Source: Rhodobacter calidifons (lineage in GTDB: Bacteria > Pseudomonadota > Alphaproteobacteria > Rhodobacterales > Rhodobacteraceae). From it: a stretch of 57,514 nt of DNA. Every line of letters begins with the position of its first letter. Positions within the stretch are counted from its first letter, which is position 1. The DNA lies in assembly GCF_011174775.1 (NCBI RefSeq), contig NZ_JAANHS010000017.1, positions 1 to 57,514 on the forward strand. The letters are read 5' to 3'. The notes under the pieces are model-generated. The model ran no database searches and had not been told where the DNA came from. It worked only from the letters and a program-made list of their open reading frames with translations. The position numbers and the translations under genes were made by a program. Positions 36,181 through 45,362 of the stretch are shown in pieces.

Positions 36181-36665
36181 CCGCCGAAACCCTGCCCGAC
36201 TTCGACCCCGAACTGGACCTTGTCCTGACCCGAGAGGTCAACGCCCCGCGCGAAATCCTCTACATGTGCTGGACCACGCCCGAACACCTTGTGCACTGGT
36301 TCGTCCCGAAACCGCACAAGGTGACCGCCTGCGATCTGGACGTCCGCGTCGGCGGCCGCTGCAACACGACCTTCCTGGTGGACGGCAACGAGATGCAAAA
36401 CCACGGTGTCTATCTGGAAGTCGTTCCGAATGAAAAGCTGGTGTTCACCGATGCCTATACCGAAGGCTGGAAGCCGACGCCCGAACCCTTCATGACCGCG
36501 ATCCTGACCTTCGAGGATATCGGCAACGGGCGGACGAAATACACCGCCATCGCGCGCCATCGCAATGCCGACACGGCCAGGGCGCACAAGGACATGGGCT
36601 TTTATGACGGTTGGGGTACGGTGGTCACTCAGCCTGAGGAATACGCTCATGGCCTGAAGGGATGA
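36177..36665 (+). CDS. SRPBCC (AHSA1-like) protein
   Basis: 162 residues from ATG 36177, coupled to the ArsR gene. AHSA1 fold: LVLTREVNAPREILYMCWTTPEHLVHWFVPKP, GGRCNTTFLVDG, EVVPNEKLVFTDAY, YTAIARHRN and a C-terminal helix with FYDGWGTVVTQPEEYA. These START-like domains bind hydrophobic ligands. Paired with ArsR regulators they are widespread in soil and aquatic bacteria, but the ligand is unknown. Confidence 0.9.
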   Translation: MTAETLPDFDPELDLVLTREVNAPREILYMCWTTPEHLVHWFVPKPHKVTACDLDVRVGGRCNTTFLVDGNEMQNHGVYLEVVPNEKLVFTDAYTEGWKPTPEPFMTAILTFEDIGNGRTKYTAIARHRNADTARAHKDMGFYDGWGTVVTQPEEYAHGLKG

Positions 36666-36994
36666 CCGGCTCTCCCCTCGCAACGCTGAGTTGCGAGCGT
36701 CAGGTCGCGGTCCCCGTCGGCACGCTCTGTCAGGCCGGGATCGCCCGTGCCGCCCTCGGCCTTTACGCCGCGCAGGGAAGGGCCGGATTGCGGGCGCTGC
36801 CAGCCGAAGCCGGTGGCATGCGGGGTCTGGCAAAAGCGGTTGGGGCGGTGACCGGGCCGAAGCGGAGGGGTTCGAACAGGATGTCGCAGCGGGGATCGCG
36901 GGGCATCGGGCGGCCTTGATGACGGGACCGTCGGCAGGACGGGCCGGAAAGCAGCGTCAAGCCGCACGGTTGCCGGGGCGGCATCCGGTCGGGA
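36666..36994. other. 329-bp region without recognised gene
   Basis: Open frames exist on both strands (one begins with an ATG overlapping the SRPBCC stop) but are Arg/Gly/Ala-rich and unlike any family I know. Apart from the hairpin at 36677-36697 nothing stands out. It separates two convergent units. Confidence 0.5.
36677..36697. terminator. Hairpin after the ArsR-SRPBCC pair
   Basis: CTCGCAAC-GCTGA-GTTGCGAG, a perfect 8-bp stem 12 bases after the stop codon. There is no T-run after it, so termination would be weak or factor-assisted. Confidence 0.5.
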
Positions 36995-37159
36995 TCAGGG
37001 TTTGGCCCTGGCGGCACCGCCGCGCGCGCTGCGGCAGCGGTCGGAACAGTGGCGCACCTCGTCCCACACCTTCGCCCACTTCTTCCGCCATGCGAAGGGC
37101 CGACCGCAGGTGGCGCAGGTCTTCTGCGGCAGGTCGGCCTTCTTCCGCATCCGCGCCAT
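36995..37159 (-). CDS. DUF2256 small zinc-ribbon-like protein
   Basis: 54 residues, ATG 37159, two bases after the photolyase stop. It contains KTCATCGRPFAWRKKWAKVW and HCSDRCRSAR. The four Cys arranged CxxC...CxxxC with a central basic Trp-rich stretch match DUF2256, a short family usually found next to cryptochrome/photolyase genes. It probably binds zinc. Function unknown; a role linked to the photolyase is inferred only from the pairing. Confidence 0.88.
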   Translation of the reverse strand: MARMRKKADLPQKTCATCGRPFAWRKKWAKVWDEVRHCSDRCRSARGGAARAKP

Positions 37160-37161
37160 GG

Positions 37162-38673
37162 TCAGAGGTCCAGCGACAGCTGGCCCGCCGGTGCGGGCCG
37201 GGGGCGGCGCTGCGGGCTGCGGTCGTTCACGAAGCGGGGGTCGGCGCGGCTGGCGTGACGACTGACGATGGCGGCGATCTCGCCCCGGTCGGCGCGGCGG
37301 CGCAGGCCGAAGATCGCATCGCGCGCCGCCCGCTGCGCGGCGGCGGGGTCGACGATGGGCGCCGGATAGCGCCTGCCCAGCAGGGTGCCCGCGCCCTCCC
37401 AGGCCCAGGGGGTCTGAAGGAAGCGATCCGGCACCGCGGCCAGTTCGGGCACCCAGGCCCGGGTGAAGGCGCCGGTCGGGTCCTGGTCAAGGCCCTGCTT
37501 GACCGGATTGTAGATCCGCGGCGTGTTGATCCCGGTGGTGCCCGACTGCATCTGCACCTGCGGCCAGTGGATGCCGGGCTCGTAATCGGTGAAGCGGCGG
37601 GCCAGGATCGCGCCGGTCGCCCGCCAGTCCAGCCAGAGGTGATAGGAGGCCGCCGCCATCACCATACTGCGCATCCGGAAGTTCAGCCAGCCGGTCGCCC
37701 GCAGATAGCGCAGGCAGGCGTCCAGGAAGGGCAGGCCGGTCTCGCCCGCCTCCCAGGCGGCCAGCCGCGCGGCGTCGGGGTCGCGCGGGCGCAGGCTTTC
37801 GGCCGCGCGATGCAGGCAGCGGGTCTCGATCGCCGGTTCGTCCTCCAGCTTCTGGATGAAATGGTCGCGCCAGGCCAGCCGCGCCTGGAAGCTGGCCAGC
37901 GCCCCGCCCCAGCGGCCGCCGGGCCGTTCGGCAGCCCGCGCGACGGTCGCCTGCACGACTTCGCGGACCGACAGGGTGCCTAAGGCCAGATGCGGCGACA
38001 GGCGGGAACAGGCGCGCTCGGCCGACAGGGGCGAGGACATGGCCGTGCGGTAGGGCTCGGCGCGCCGGGTCAGGAAGCTGTCCATCAGGTCAAGCCCACG
38101 GGCGCGGCCGCCAAGCTGGCGGTGCGGGCAGGGGTCGGCGGCAAGCTTAAGCGCCCGGGCCGAGGGGATGGGGCCGGGCTCGACCCCTTCGACCGGGCAG
38201 AGCGCCGGGGCGGGCAGGGTGGGGCCGGCCATGAAGGCATCCCGCCGGGCCGACCAGGCATCGCGCGACGGCAGCCGCCGCACCACGCCCGACTGCGGCA
38301 GTTCCACCCAGTCGATCCCCGCACCGCGCGCCCAGCCGGCCACCCGACGGTCGCGTGCGAAGGTCCAGGCATTGCCCGTTTCTTCATGGCTGACGATGCG
38401 GGTGATCCGATGGCGACGGCAGAGGCTGGCCAGCACCTCGACCGCATCGCCCGTGCGCACCACCAGCGGCGCGCCCGCCCCGGTCAGCGCGACCCGCAGA
38501 TCGGCCAGGCTTTCGGCCAGGAATTCCCATTGCCGGGCCGAGGCATCGGGCTCTGCCCACAGCTCCGGCTCCACCACATAAAGCGGCAGCACCGGCCCCA
38601 GACCCGCCGCGAGCGACAGTGCCGGATGGTCGTGCAGGCGCAGGTCGCGCTTGAACCAGACGAGAACATTCAT
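37162..38673 (-). CDS. Deoxyribodipyrimidine photolyase / cryptochrome family protein
   Basis: 503 residues. N-terminal antenna-binding alpha/beta domain (VLVWFKRDLRLHDHPALS). C-terminal FAD domain with FQARLAWRDHFIQKL, TGLPFLDACLRYLRATGWLNFRMRSMV and the FAD/DNA-contact block RRFTDYEPGIHWPQVQMQSGTTG. It uses blue or near-UV light to split cyclobutane pyrimidine dimers. It is not the FeS-BCP (CryB) type, whose N-terminus differs. Class I-like repair is likely, but a signalling cryptochrome cannot be ruled out. Co-transcribed with the DUF2256 gene. Confidence 0.92.
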   Translation of the reverse strand: MNVLVWFKRDLRLHDHPALSLAAGLGPVLPLYVVEPELWAEPDASARQWEFLAESLADLRVALTGAGAPLVVRTGDAVEVLASLCRRHRITRIVSHEETGNAWTFARDRRVAGWARGAGIDWVELPQSGVVRRLPSRDAWSARRDAFMAGPTLPAPALCPVEGVEPGPIPSARALKLAADPCPHRQLGGRARGLDLMDSFLTRRAEPYRTAMSSPLSAERACSRLSPHLALGTLSVREVVQATVARAAERPGGRWGGALASFQARLAWRDHFIQKLEDEPAIETRCLHRAAESLRPRDPDAARLAAWEAGETGLPFLDACLRYLRATGWLNFRMRSMVMAAASYHLWLDWRATGAILARRFTDYEPGIHWPQVQMQSGTTGINTPRIYNPVKQGLDQDPTGAFTRAWVPELAAVPDRFLQTPWAWEGAGTLLGRRYPAPIVDPAAAQRAARDAIFGLRRRADRGEIAAIVSRHASRADPRFVNDRSPQRRPRPAPAGQLSLDL

Positions 38674-38787
38674 GGAACATAGATGTAGCGGTGTCGGCGG
38701 ATTCGTAAAGCGGCAAAAGACTGTTACCGGCCGCCCCCTTGCGTCCGGTGCGTTTGGCCCTAGCCTGCCGGGTCAAAGGAGCCCTTC

Positions 38788-41349
38788 ATGTCCGAGCAGA
38801 AGACCGTCTATCTGGCCGATTACCTGCCCTACAGCCACCTCATCGACAAAGTGGACCTGACCTTCCGGCTGCACCCCACGGCAACCCGAGTCCTTGCCCG
38901 GCTGAACATCCGCCCCAACCCCGCGCGCAAGGACCGCGATCACCTGCGCCTCGATGGCGAGGGGTTGAAGCTTGTCTCCTGCCGTCTGGATGGCCAGGCG
39001 ATCACGCCGACGCTTGATGCGCGGTCGCTGACCATCGCCGCGCACGAGCTTCCCGTTGGCGCCTTCACGCTGGAGACCGAGGTCGAAATCGCGCCCGAAG
39101 GCAACACGGCGCTGGAAGGCCTATACATGTCGAACGGCATGTACTGCACCCAATGCGAGGCCGAGGGCTTCCGCAAGATCACCTACTACCCCGACCGGCC
39201 CGACGTGATGAGCCGCTTCAAGGTGCGGATCGAAAGCGACCTGCCGGTGCTGCTGTCGAACGGCAATCCTGCGGGCCAGGGACAGGGCTGGGCGGAATGG
39301 GACGACCCCTGGCCGAAACCGGCCTACCTCTTCGCCCTGGTCGCCGGCGACCTGCGCGCCCATTCGGCGAAGTTCGTCACCGCCTCGGGCCGTCCCGTCG
39401 ATCTGAACATCTGGGTCCGCCCCGGCGACGAGGACCGCTGCGCCTATGCGATGGACAGCCTGATCCGGTCGATGCGCTGGGACGAACAGGTCTATGGCCG
39501 CGAATACGACCTGGACGTGTTCAACATCGTCGCGGTGGACGACTTCAACATGGGCGCGATGGAGAACAAGGGGCTGAACATCTTCAACTCGCGCTATGTC
39601 CTTGCCTCGCCGGACACCGCCACCGATGACGATTACGCGCGGATCGAGGCGATCATCGCGCATGAGTATTTCCACAACTGGACCGGCAACCGCATCACCT
39701 GCCGCGACTGGTTCCAGCTGTGCCTGAAAGAGGGGCTGACCGTCTTTCGCGACCATCAGTTCTCGGCCGACATGCGGTCGCCCGCGGTGCGCCGGATCGA
39801 GGATGTGGTGACGCTGCGCAGCCGCCAGTTCCGCGAGGATGACGGGCCGCTGGCGCATCCGGTGCGCCCCGAAAGCTTTGTCGAGATCAACAACTTCTAC
39901 ACCGCCACGGTCTACGAGAAGGGGGCGGAGGTCATCGGGATGCTGAAATCGCTGGTCGGGGATCAGGCCTACCAGCGCGCGCTTGACCTGTATTTCGACC
40001 GCCATGATGGCGAAGCCGCCACCATCGAGGACTGGCTGAAGGTCTTCGAAGATGTGACCGGGCGGGACCTGTCGCAGTTCAAGCTGTGGTATACCGAGGC
40101 CGGCACGCCGCGTCTGAAGGTCGAGGAAGCCTGGAACGACGGCATCTATACCCTGACCTTCACCCAGAAGAACCCGCCCACCCCCGGCCAGCCGGTGAAG
40201 CAGCCCAAGGTCATCCCGATCAAGGTGGGGCTTCTGAACCCCAATGGCGACGAGGTGGTGCCGACGATCATGCTGGAGATGACCCGCGCGAAGCAGTCGT
40301 TCCGCTTCGAGGGGCTGGCGGCGAAACCCGTCCCCTCGATCCTGCGCGGCTTTTCCGCCCCCGTGGTGCTGGAGCGCAAGGCCCCGCCCGAGGAACGCGC
40401 CTTTCTGCTGGCGCATGACACCGACGCCTTCAACAAGTGGGAGGCGGGGCGGGCCCTGGCCAAGGAGGTCATGGCCGCGATGGCGCTGAAGGGGGCCCCG
40501 GTCTCTCCGGCCTGGCTGGATGCGCTGGCCGCCGTGACCTTCGACGACACGCTGGACCCGGCCTTCCGCGCGCTGTGCCTGCGCCTGCCGGCCGAGGACG
40601 ACATCGCCCAGACCATTCACGCCATGGGCCGGATCCCGGACCCGGCCAGGATCCACGCCGCCCGGCGCGAGATGGCCGGGGCCCTGGCAATCCGGCTGGG
40701 CGAGGGATTGTCGCGGCTTTACAGGGACCTGGACGACAATGCACCCTTCTCGCCCTCGGCAGCGCAGGCGGGGCGGCGGGCCTTGAAGATCGCGGCGCTG
40801 GGCCTTCTGTCGCGGCGCGACGGCGGCCGGCTTGCGGCCTCGGCCTTTGCCCGCGCCCGCAGCATGACCGAAGAGGTGGGCGCGCTGTCCGCGCTGCTGG
40901 AGGTGGGGCAGGGGCAGGCGGAACTGGTCAGCTTCGCCGCGCGCTGGGGCCGGGACGCGAATGTGATGGACAAGTGGCACGCGCTCCAGATCGCCCATGC
41001 CGAGCCGGCCGAAGCGGCCGCCGTGGCGGCGCGGCTGATCGGGGCGCCCGGCTTCGACTGGAAGAACCCCAACCGGTTCCGGACCGTCATCGGGGCCCTG
41101 GCTGCCAATCACGCAGGTTTCCACCACCGCTCGGGCGCAGGTTACCGTCTGGTCGCCGACTGGCTGCTCAAGCTCGATCCCCTGAACCCGCAGACGGCGG
41201 CCCGCGTCTCGACCGCCTTCGAGACCTGGCCGCGCTATGATGCCGCGCGGCGCAAGCGGGCCCGGGCCGAGCTGGAGCGGATACTGGCGGCCCCCGACCT
41301 GAGCAGCGATCTGCGCGAGATGGTCGAAAGGATGCTGGGGGCAGGCTGA
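38788..41349 (+). CDS. pepN: Aminopeptidase N
   Basis: 853 residues, ATG 38788 after AAAGGAG. M1 metallopeptidase of the E. coli PepN type. It has the substrate-anchoring GAMENKG near residue 256, the zinc motif HEYFHNW (His292, His296) and the following Glu in KEGLTVFRDHQFS. A C-terminal superhelical domain fills the last ~380 residues. It trims N-terminal residues from peptides in the cytosol. It is divergent from the photolyase gene, 114 bases apart. Confidence 0.98.
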   Translation: MSEQKTVYLADYLPYSHLIDKVDLTFRLHPTATRVLARLNIRPNPARKDRDHLRLDGEGLKLVSCRLDGQAITPTLDARSLTIAAHELPVGAFTLETEVEIAPEGNTALEGLYMSNGMYCTQCEAEGFRKITYYPDRPDVMSRFKVRIESDLPVLLSNGNPAGQGQGWAEWDDPWPKPAYLFALVAGDLRAHSAKFVTASGRPVDLNIWVRPGDEDRCAYAMDSLIRSMRWDEQVYGREYDLDVFNIVAVDDFNMGAMENKGLNIFNSRYVLASPDTATDDDYARIEAIIAHEYFHNWTGNRITCRDWFQLCLKEGLTVFRDHQFSADMRSPAVRRIEDVVTLRSRQFREDDGPLAHPVRPESFVEINNFYTATVYEKGAEVIGMLKSLVGDQAYQRALDLYFDRHDGEAATIEDWLKVFEDVTGRDLSQFKLWYTEAGTPRLKVEEAWNDGIYTLTFTQKNPPTPGQPVKQPKVIPIKVGLLNPNGDEVVPTIMLEMTRAKQSFRFEGLAAKPVPSILRGFSAPVVLERKAPPEERAFLLAHDTDAFNKWEAGRALAKEVMAAMALKGAPVSPAWLDALAAVTFDDTLDPAFRALCLRLPAEDDIAQTIHAMGRIPDPARIHAARREMAGALAIRLGEGLSRLYRDLDDNAPFSPSAAQAGRRALKIAALGLLSRRDGGRLAASAFARARSMTEEVGALSALLEVGQGQAELVSFAARWGRDANVMDKWHALQIAHAEPAEAAAVAARLIGAPGFDWKNPNRFRTVIGALAANHAGFHHRSGAGYRLVADWLLKLDPLNPQTAARVSTAFETWPRYDAARRKRARAELERILAAPDLSSDLREMVERMLGAG

Positions 41350-41421
41350 GCGCGGTCCGGCCTGCCACAAAGTTGCCGTTCTGTCCGGTTATCGAGCCGC
41401 CTGTCCGGCAGGGGGTGAGGC

Positions 41422-41616
41422 ATGCCATACATCATCGCGCTTCTGGGTCTGATGGCAGGCTCGTATTTCTGGATCATCCATGGCGGGGCGACCGCCGATG
41501 CGATGCGCCGGCTGACTGGCCAGGTGCAGGCCAGGATCGCCGCGGCTCGCCGGTTCGCGCTGCGCCGCAGGGCCGGCATCCCTTTCGTCAATTCGCTTGA
41601 CAAAGCCGATGTGTAG
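41422..41616 (+). CDS. 64-residue membrane-anchored hypothetical protein
   Basis: ATG 41422, preceded by GGGGGTGAGG. One N-terminal membrane helix (MPYIIALLGLMAGSYFWII) is followed by a basic segment with ARRFALRRRAG. The start resembles longer (~150-aa) single-helix proteins of Rhodobacteraceae, so it may be a short or truncated member. Function unknown; it could also be a chance frame, although the ribosome site and helix argue for a gene. Confidence 0.5.
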   Translation: MPYIIALLGLMAGSYFWIIHGGATADAMRRLTGQVQARIAAARRFALRRRAGIPFVNSLDKADV

Positions 41617-41676
41617 GGCGCCGGTGCCGGGACGCTGGTCGAGGTCGCTGCATCCCGCCGGATCGGCAGGTGCCGG

Positions 41677-42270
41677 TCAGCCGGCCTTGCAATAGGGCTG
41701 CGCGCGGGTCCAGGCCGCCATCGCCATGCGCTTTTCCTCGGACCGCAGCGGCGCCCAGTCGCGACCGATGCCCCGGTCGCCCGCGCCGGCGACCATCCCG
41801 TCCCTGGCGACCTGGGTCGACATGATCTCGACCGCACATTCCAGGTTCGCCTCGCCATCCTTCAGCGCAATGGGCGAGGTTGCCTCGCAGCCATAGTTGG
41901 CCGCCGACCGCGGAGAAATCTGCATCAGCCCGATCCAGCGACCGCCGCCGCCCGAAGCCTTCTCGTTCCAGGTGCTTTCGTATCTGGCGACGGCCGACAG
42001 CAGGCCTGCCCAGAAGGCGCGGCGTTCCGGCACGGTCGCGCTGGCGTAGCCCGGGCACCAGGTCTCGATGTCGGCGGGCACCCGTTCGGACAGGACCGGA
42101 TCCTTGGTTGACAAGGCGACAAGCGTCGATTCGGTCCATTCTTCTGCTTCAGGATGGTGGTCCCACTGCATCGGCGGCGCGACGAATCCCATCGGCTCTG
42201 CCGGCTCGGTCTTCACGCAAGCCACCAGCGAAGCCGCTGCGAACAATCCGATCATTCCACGAGCCAGCAT
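41677..42270 (-). CDS. Lytic transglycosylase-like (SLT-fold) lipoprotein
   Basis: 197 residues, ATG 42270. A lipoprotein signal ends in ASLVAC (Cys18). A lysozyme-like domain covers about residues 85-195. Candidate catalytic Glu is in ARYESTWNEKASG, followed by IGLMQISPRSAANYGC, the usual SLT G-L-M-Q-I-S pattern. Extra Cys residues suggest disulphides in the periplasm. It would cleave glycan strands of peptidoglycan. Its activity is likely but not certain, as the protein is shorter than well-studied Slt or MltC enzymes. Confidence 0.83.
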   Translation of the reverse strand: MLARGMIGLFAAASLVACVKTEPAEPMGFVAPPMQWDHHPEAEEWTESTLVALSTKDPVLSERVPADIETWCPGYASATVPERRAFWAGLLSAVARYESTWNEKASGGGGRWIGLMQISPRSAANYGCEATSPIALKDGEANLECAVEIMSTQVARDGMVAGAGDRGIGRDWAPLRSEEKRMAMAAWTRAQPYCKAG

Positions 42271-42368
42271 GGCAAAGTCACCCGAAGATCACTGCATTTC
42301 CCTTTTTTCGCCCTGATCCGGCGGCAGGTTTCCTGCAAGGCAGGCGCTCCCTGCCGGGGGGCGAGTCG

Positions 42369-43577
42369 ATGCTAGTTACACCTTCACTCATGCTTGTGAA
42401 AACCCGGTCGGGTCGCGGTCAGCAAGAAGATGCCGCCGCCCTGCGTGCGCAGCTGGGTGCGGCGAGCCCGATGCCGGACGGGCTGACGGCGGACCAGGTG
42501 ATCGCCCGGCTTGACGCGCCGGTGATGCGGATCGGCGCCGAACGGACCGAATGGGACTGCGTGCGCGACGATCATGCCGCCATGGCGGCGGCCGGCGAAT
42601 GGACCGATCTGCTCGAGGCGCTGCGCTATACCGACCAGGAACGGGTGATGGCCTCGGGCGGCCGCCGGGTTGCGCCCCTGATCAGCGAGGGGATGCGGGC
42701 CGGCCTGTCCGCCGCCATCGCGGCCGGGGACTGGACGGCCGCAAAGGCCGAACTTGCCGCGCTGGAAGCCCTGTTTGACCGGCACTCCGAGGATTACTGC
42801 GCCGCCCAGGTGCTGGCGCAGGGCCATATCGACATGGCCTCTGCCCGTCGCAGGTCCGTCCCGGACGGTCAGATCTCGCGCGATGCCTGGGAGGAAGGGG
42901 CCGCGCATTACGAACGGGCCGAGGCGCTGGTGACAGAGTTCGACCCGATCGAGGAGATGTCGCCGCTTCTGGCCGCCACCCGCTATGCGCTGCTGCCGGG
43001 GATCGAGGACGGTGTCGCGGTCTGCCGCGAATGGTACGAGGACTGGGTCGATCTTGATCCCGAAGATGCCGAGGCCCATGCCGCCCATGCCGTGAACATG
43101 CTTCCGGGCTGGCACGGCACGCTGTCCGGTTTCGAACGCGAGGCGCGCCGCGCCGTGCGCATGACCGAAGGCGTGACCGGCAAGGCAGCCTATGCCGTCT
43201 ACCATTTCACGGCGATGAAGGTGCTAGGGGACCTGTCGCCGACGGTGGACCTGGAATATTTCTGCGAGGCGATTGCGGATTACCAGTCCGCGACCGGATG
43301 CCAGCATCGGGCCAATGTCTCGGCGCATCTTCTGTCGGGCCTGGCCATGGAGTTCCGCAAGGAAGGCGCCTCGGCCGCCTATGCGCTGACCAAGGTCCGC
43401 GCCGCGCTGTCCGATGTGCTGTGGAACCGTCTGCGCGAGATCCAGATGGATTGCTGGACCACGGGGCCCGAAAGCCTGGCCTTTGCCCTGGCCGAGGTCT
43501 TCGGCCCGGCGCTGAAACGCGGCGCAAGGATCGTGCGGCGTGGCGAGGGTCTTGGCACTCTGGTGCGCCGCAGCTGA
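42369..43577 (+). CDS. Uncharacterised 402-residue helical protein
   Basis: I place the start at ATG 42369 (GGGGGG eight bases before); ATG 42390 is a second option. I do not recognise a named family. The protein is soluble, Ala/Glu-rich and mostly helical, with repeats spaced like TPR units (around AAGEWTDLLEALRYTD, AGDWTAAKAELAALEALF, WVDLDPEDAEAHAAHAVNMLPGWHG), so a scaffold or peptide-binding role is possible. There is no signal peptide. The divergent neighbour is the transglycosylase-like gene and gatB follows after 111 bp. Confidence 0.75.
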   Translation: MLVTPSLMLVKTRSGRGQQEDAAALRAQLGAASPMPDGLTADQVIARLDAPVMRIGAERTEWDCVRDDHAAMAAAGEWTDLLEALRYTDQERVMASGGRRVAPLISEGMRAGLSAAIAAGDWTAAKAELAALEALFDRHSEDYCAAQVLAQGHIDMASARRRSVPDGQISRDAWEEGAAHYERAEALVTEFDPIEEMSPLLAATRYALLPGIEDGVAVCREWYEDWVDLDPEDAEAHAAHAVNMLPGWHGTLSGFEREARRAVRMTEGVTGKAAYAVYHFTAMKVLGDLSPTVDLEYFCEAIADYQSATGCQHRANVSAHLLSGLAMEFRKEGASAAYALTKVRAALSDVLWNRLREIQMDCWTTGPESLAFALAEVFGPALKRGARIVRRGEGLGTLVRRS

Positions 43578-43596
43578 CAGATCCTCTGCCCGCAGC

Positions 43597-43641
43597 CCGC
43601 TGCCCGGTCGTCCGCTGCCCAGTCGCCTATTGCCCTGTCGC
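43597..43641 (+). repeat. Three 15-bp tandem repeats before gatB
   Basis: Three contiguous 15-bp units: CCGCTGCCCGGTCGT, CCGCTGCCCAGTCGC, CTATTGCCCTGTCGC. They lie between the 402-residue protein and gatB and share TGCCCNGTCG. Confidence 0.8.
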
Positions 43642-43688
43642 GCCGCGCGGCCTAAACCGGCCGGCAGGACCGCAGCCGGAGGCGAGAC

Positions 43689-45200
43689 ATGCTTGACCTG
43701 ACCTATACCGCGCCGACCCCCAAGGTGATTGCCGGGGCCAGGCACGACTGGGAACTGGTCATCGGGATGGAGATCCATGCCCAGGTCTCGTCCAACGCCA
43801 AGCTCTTCTCGGGCGCCTCGACCGCATTCGGGGCGGAACCCAATTCGAATGTCTCCTTCGTCGATTGCGCGATGCCGGGGATGCTGCCGGTCATCAACGA
43901 ATTCTGCGTCGAACAGGCGGTGCGCACCGGGTTGGGTCTGAAGGCGCGCATCAACCTGGTCTCGGCCTTCGACCGCAAGAACTATTTCTATCCCGACCTG
44001 CCGCAGGGCTATCAGATCAGCCAGCTTTACCACCCCATCGTGGGCGAGGGCGAGGTGATCGTGGAGATGGGCCCCGGCATCGCCCGCCGGGTGCGGATCG
44101 AACGGATCCATCTGGAACAGGACGCCGGGAAATCCATCCACGACATGGACCCGAACCTGAGTTTCGTCGATTTCAATCGGACGGGTGTGGCGCTGATGGA
44201 GATTGTCAGCCGCCCCGACATCCGGGGGCCAGAGGAAGCGGCTGCCTATGTGACCAAGCTGCGCCAGATCCTGCGCTACCTTGGCACCTGTGACGGGAAC
44301 ATGCAGAATGGCAACCTGCGGGCCGACGTGAACGTTTCGGTCTGCCGGCCGGGCGCTTATGAGAAGTATCAGGCCACCCAGGACTTCAGCCATCTCGGCA
44401 CGCGCTGCGAGATCAAGAACATGAACTCGATGCGCTTCATCCAGGCCGCCATCGAATACGAGGCGCGGCGCCAGATCGCCATTCTGGAGGACGGCGGCGA
44501 GGTGGTGCAGGAAACCCGCCTCTACGACCCCGACCGGAACGAAACCCGATCGATGCGCTCCAAGGAAGAGGCGCATGACTACCGCTATTTCCCCGACCCA
44601 GACCTGTTGCCGCTGGAAATCGAACAGGCCTGGGTCGATGACATCGCCGCGCGGATGCCGGAACTGCCGGATGCCAAGAAGGCGCGTTTCATGGCCGATT
44701 ACGGCCTGACCGACTATGATGCGAACGTGCTGACCGCCGAACTCGACGCAGCGAACTACTTCGACGCGGTGGCCCGGGGCCGCGACGGCAAGATGGCCGC
44801 GAACTGGGTCATCAACGAACTGTTCGGCCGGCTGAAGAAGGAAGGCCACGACATCAGCGAAAGCCCGGTCTCGGCCGCGCAGCTGGGCGGGATCATCGAC
44901 CTGATCGCCGCCGGAACGATCAGCGGCAAGATGGCCAAGGACCTGTTCGAGATCGTCTATACCGAAGGCGGCGACCCGGCGCAGATCGCCGAGGCGCGCG
45001 GGATGAAGCAGGTCACCGACACCGCCGCCATCGAGGCGGCCGTGGACGAGATCATCGCCGCCAACCCCGAGCAGGTGGCAAAGTCCAAGGCCAACCCGAA
45101 GCTTGCGGGCTGGTTCACCGGCCAGGTCATCAAGGCCACGGGCGGCAAGGCGAACCCGGCAACGGTCAACGCGCTGGTGGCCAAGAAGCTTGGGCTGTAA
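43689..45200 (+). CDS. gatB: Asp/Glu-tRNA amidotransferase subunit B
   Basis: 503 residues, ATG 43689 after GGAGGCGAGAC. The GatB core shows [42 protein letters not shown] and [20 protein letters not shown]. The C-terminal YqeY-like tail domain ends [11 protein letters not shown]. With GatA and GatC (not here) it makes Gln-tRNA and/or Asn-tRNA by transamidation. It appears monocistronic. Confidence 0.98.
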   Translation: MLDLTYTAPTPKVIAGARHDWELVIGMEIHAQVSSNAKLFSGASTAFGAEPNSNVSFVDCAMPGMLPVINEFCVEQAVRTGLGLKARINLVSAFDRKNYFYPDLPQGYQISQLYHPIVGEGEVIVEMGPGIARRVRIERIHLEQDAGKSIHDMDPNLSFVDFNRTGVALMEIVSRPDIRGPEEAAAYVTKLRQILRYLGTCDGNMQNGNLRADVNVSVCRPGAYEKYQATQDFSHLGTRCEIKNMNSMRFIQAAIEYEARRQIAILEDGGEVVQETRLYDPDRNETRSMRSKEEAHDYRYFPDPDLLPLEIEQAWVDDIAARMPELPDAKKARFMADYGLTDYDANVLTAELDAANYFDAVARGRDGKMAANWVINELFGRLKKEGHDISESPVSAAQLGGIIDLIAAGTISGKMAKDLFEIVYTEGGDPAQIAEARGMKQVTDTAAIEAAVDEIIAANPEQVAKSKANPKLAGWFTGQVIKATGGKANPATVNALVAKKLGL

Positions 45201-45210
45201 GCCTGGGACC

Positions 45211-45255
45211 AGGAATTCTCGAAAGGTCTTGCAAGATCCTTCGAAGGATCCTGGG
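45211..45255. repeat. Diverged copy of the two-palindrome element after gatB
   Basis: Shares TTGCAA-R-ATCCTTCGAAGGATNNTGG with the element at 7214-7258. The second palindrome survives as GATCCTTC/GAAGGATC (16 bp), while the first has lost most pairing. It may still serve as a gatB terminator. Confidence 0.6.
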
Positions 45256-45362
45256 TTGCCCTGTTGCCCATCGGGCGCGCTTCTGCCGGAAAAGCTTTCC
45301 GTGATTTGCGGCAGGCCGCAGAATCTTCTATGTGTTTCCCCGGACAGTGCGGGAGCAACCCG

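Noticed and set aside
36662-36919. An 85-codon frame overlapping the SRPBCC stop by ATGA
   Set aside because: The overlap is tempting, but the first codons form the 36677-36697 hairpin and the product has no family resemblance.
43597-43641. Possible CRISPR-like array
   Set aside because: The repeats are contiguous 15-bp units without spacers and no cas gene is present.
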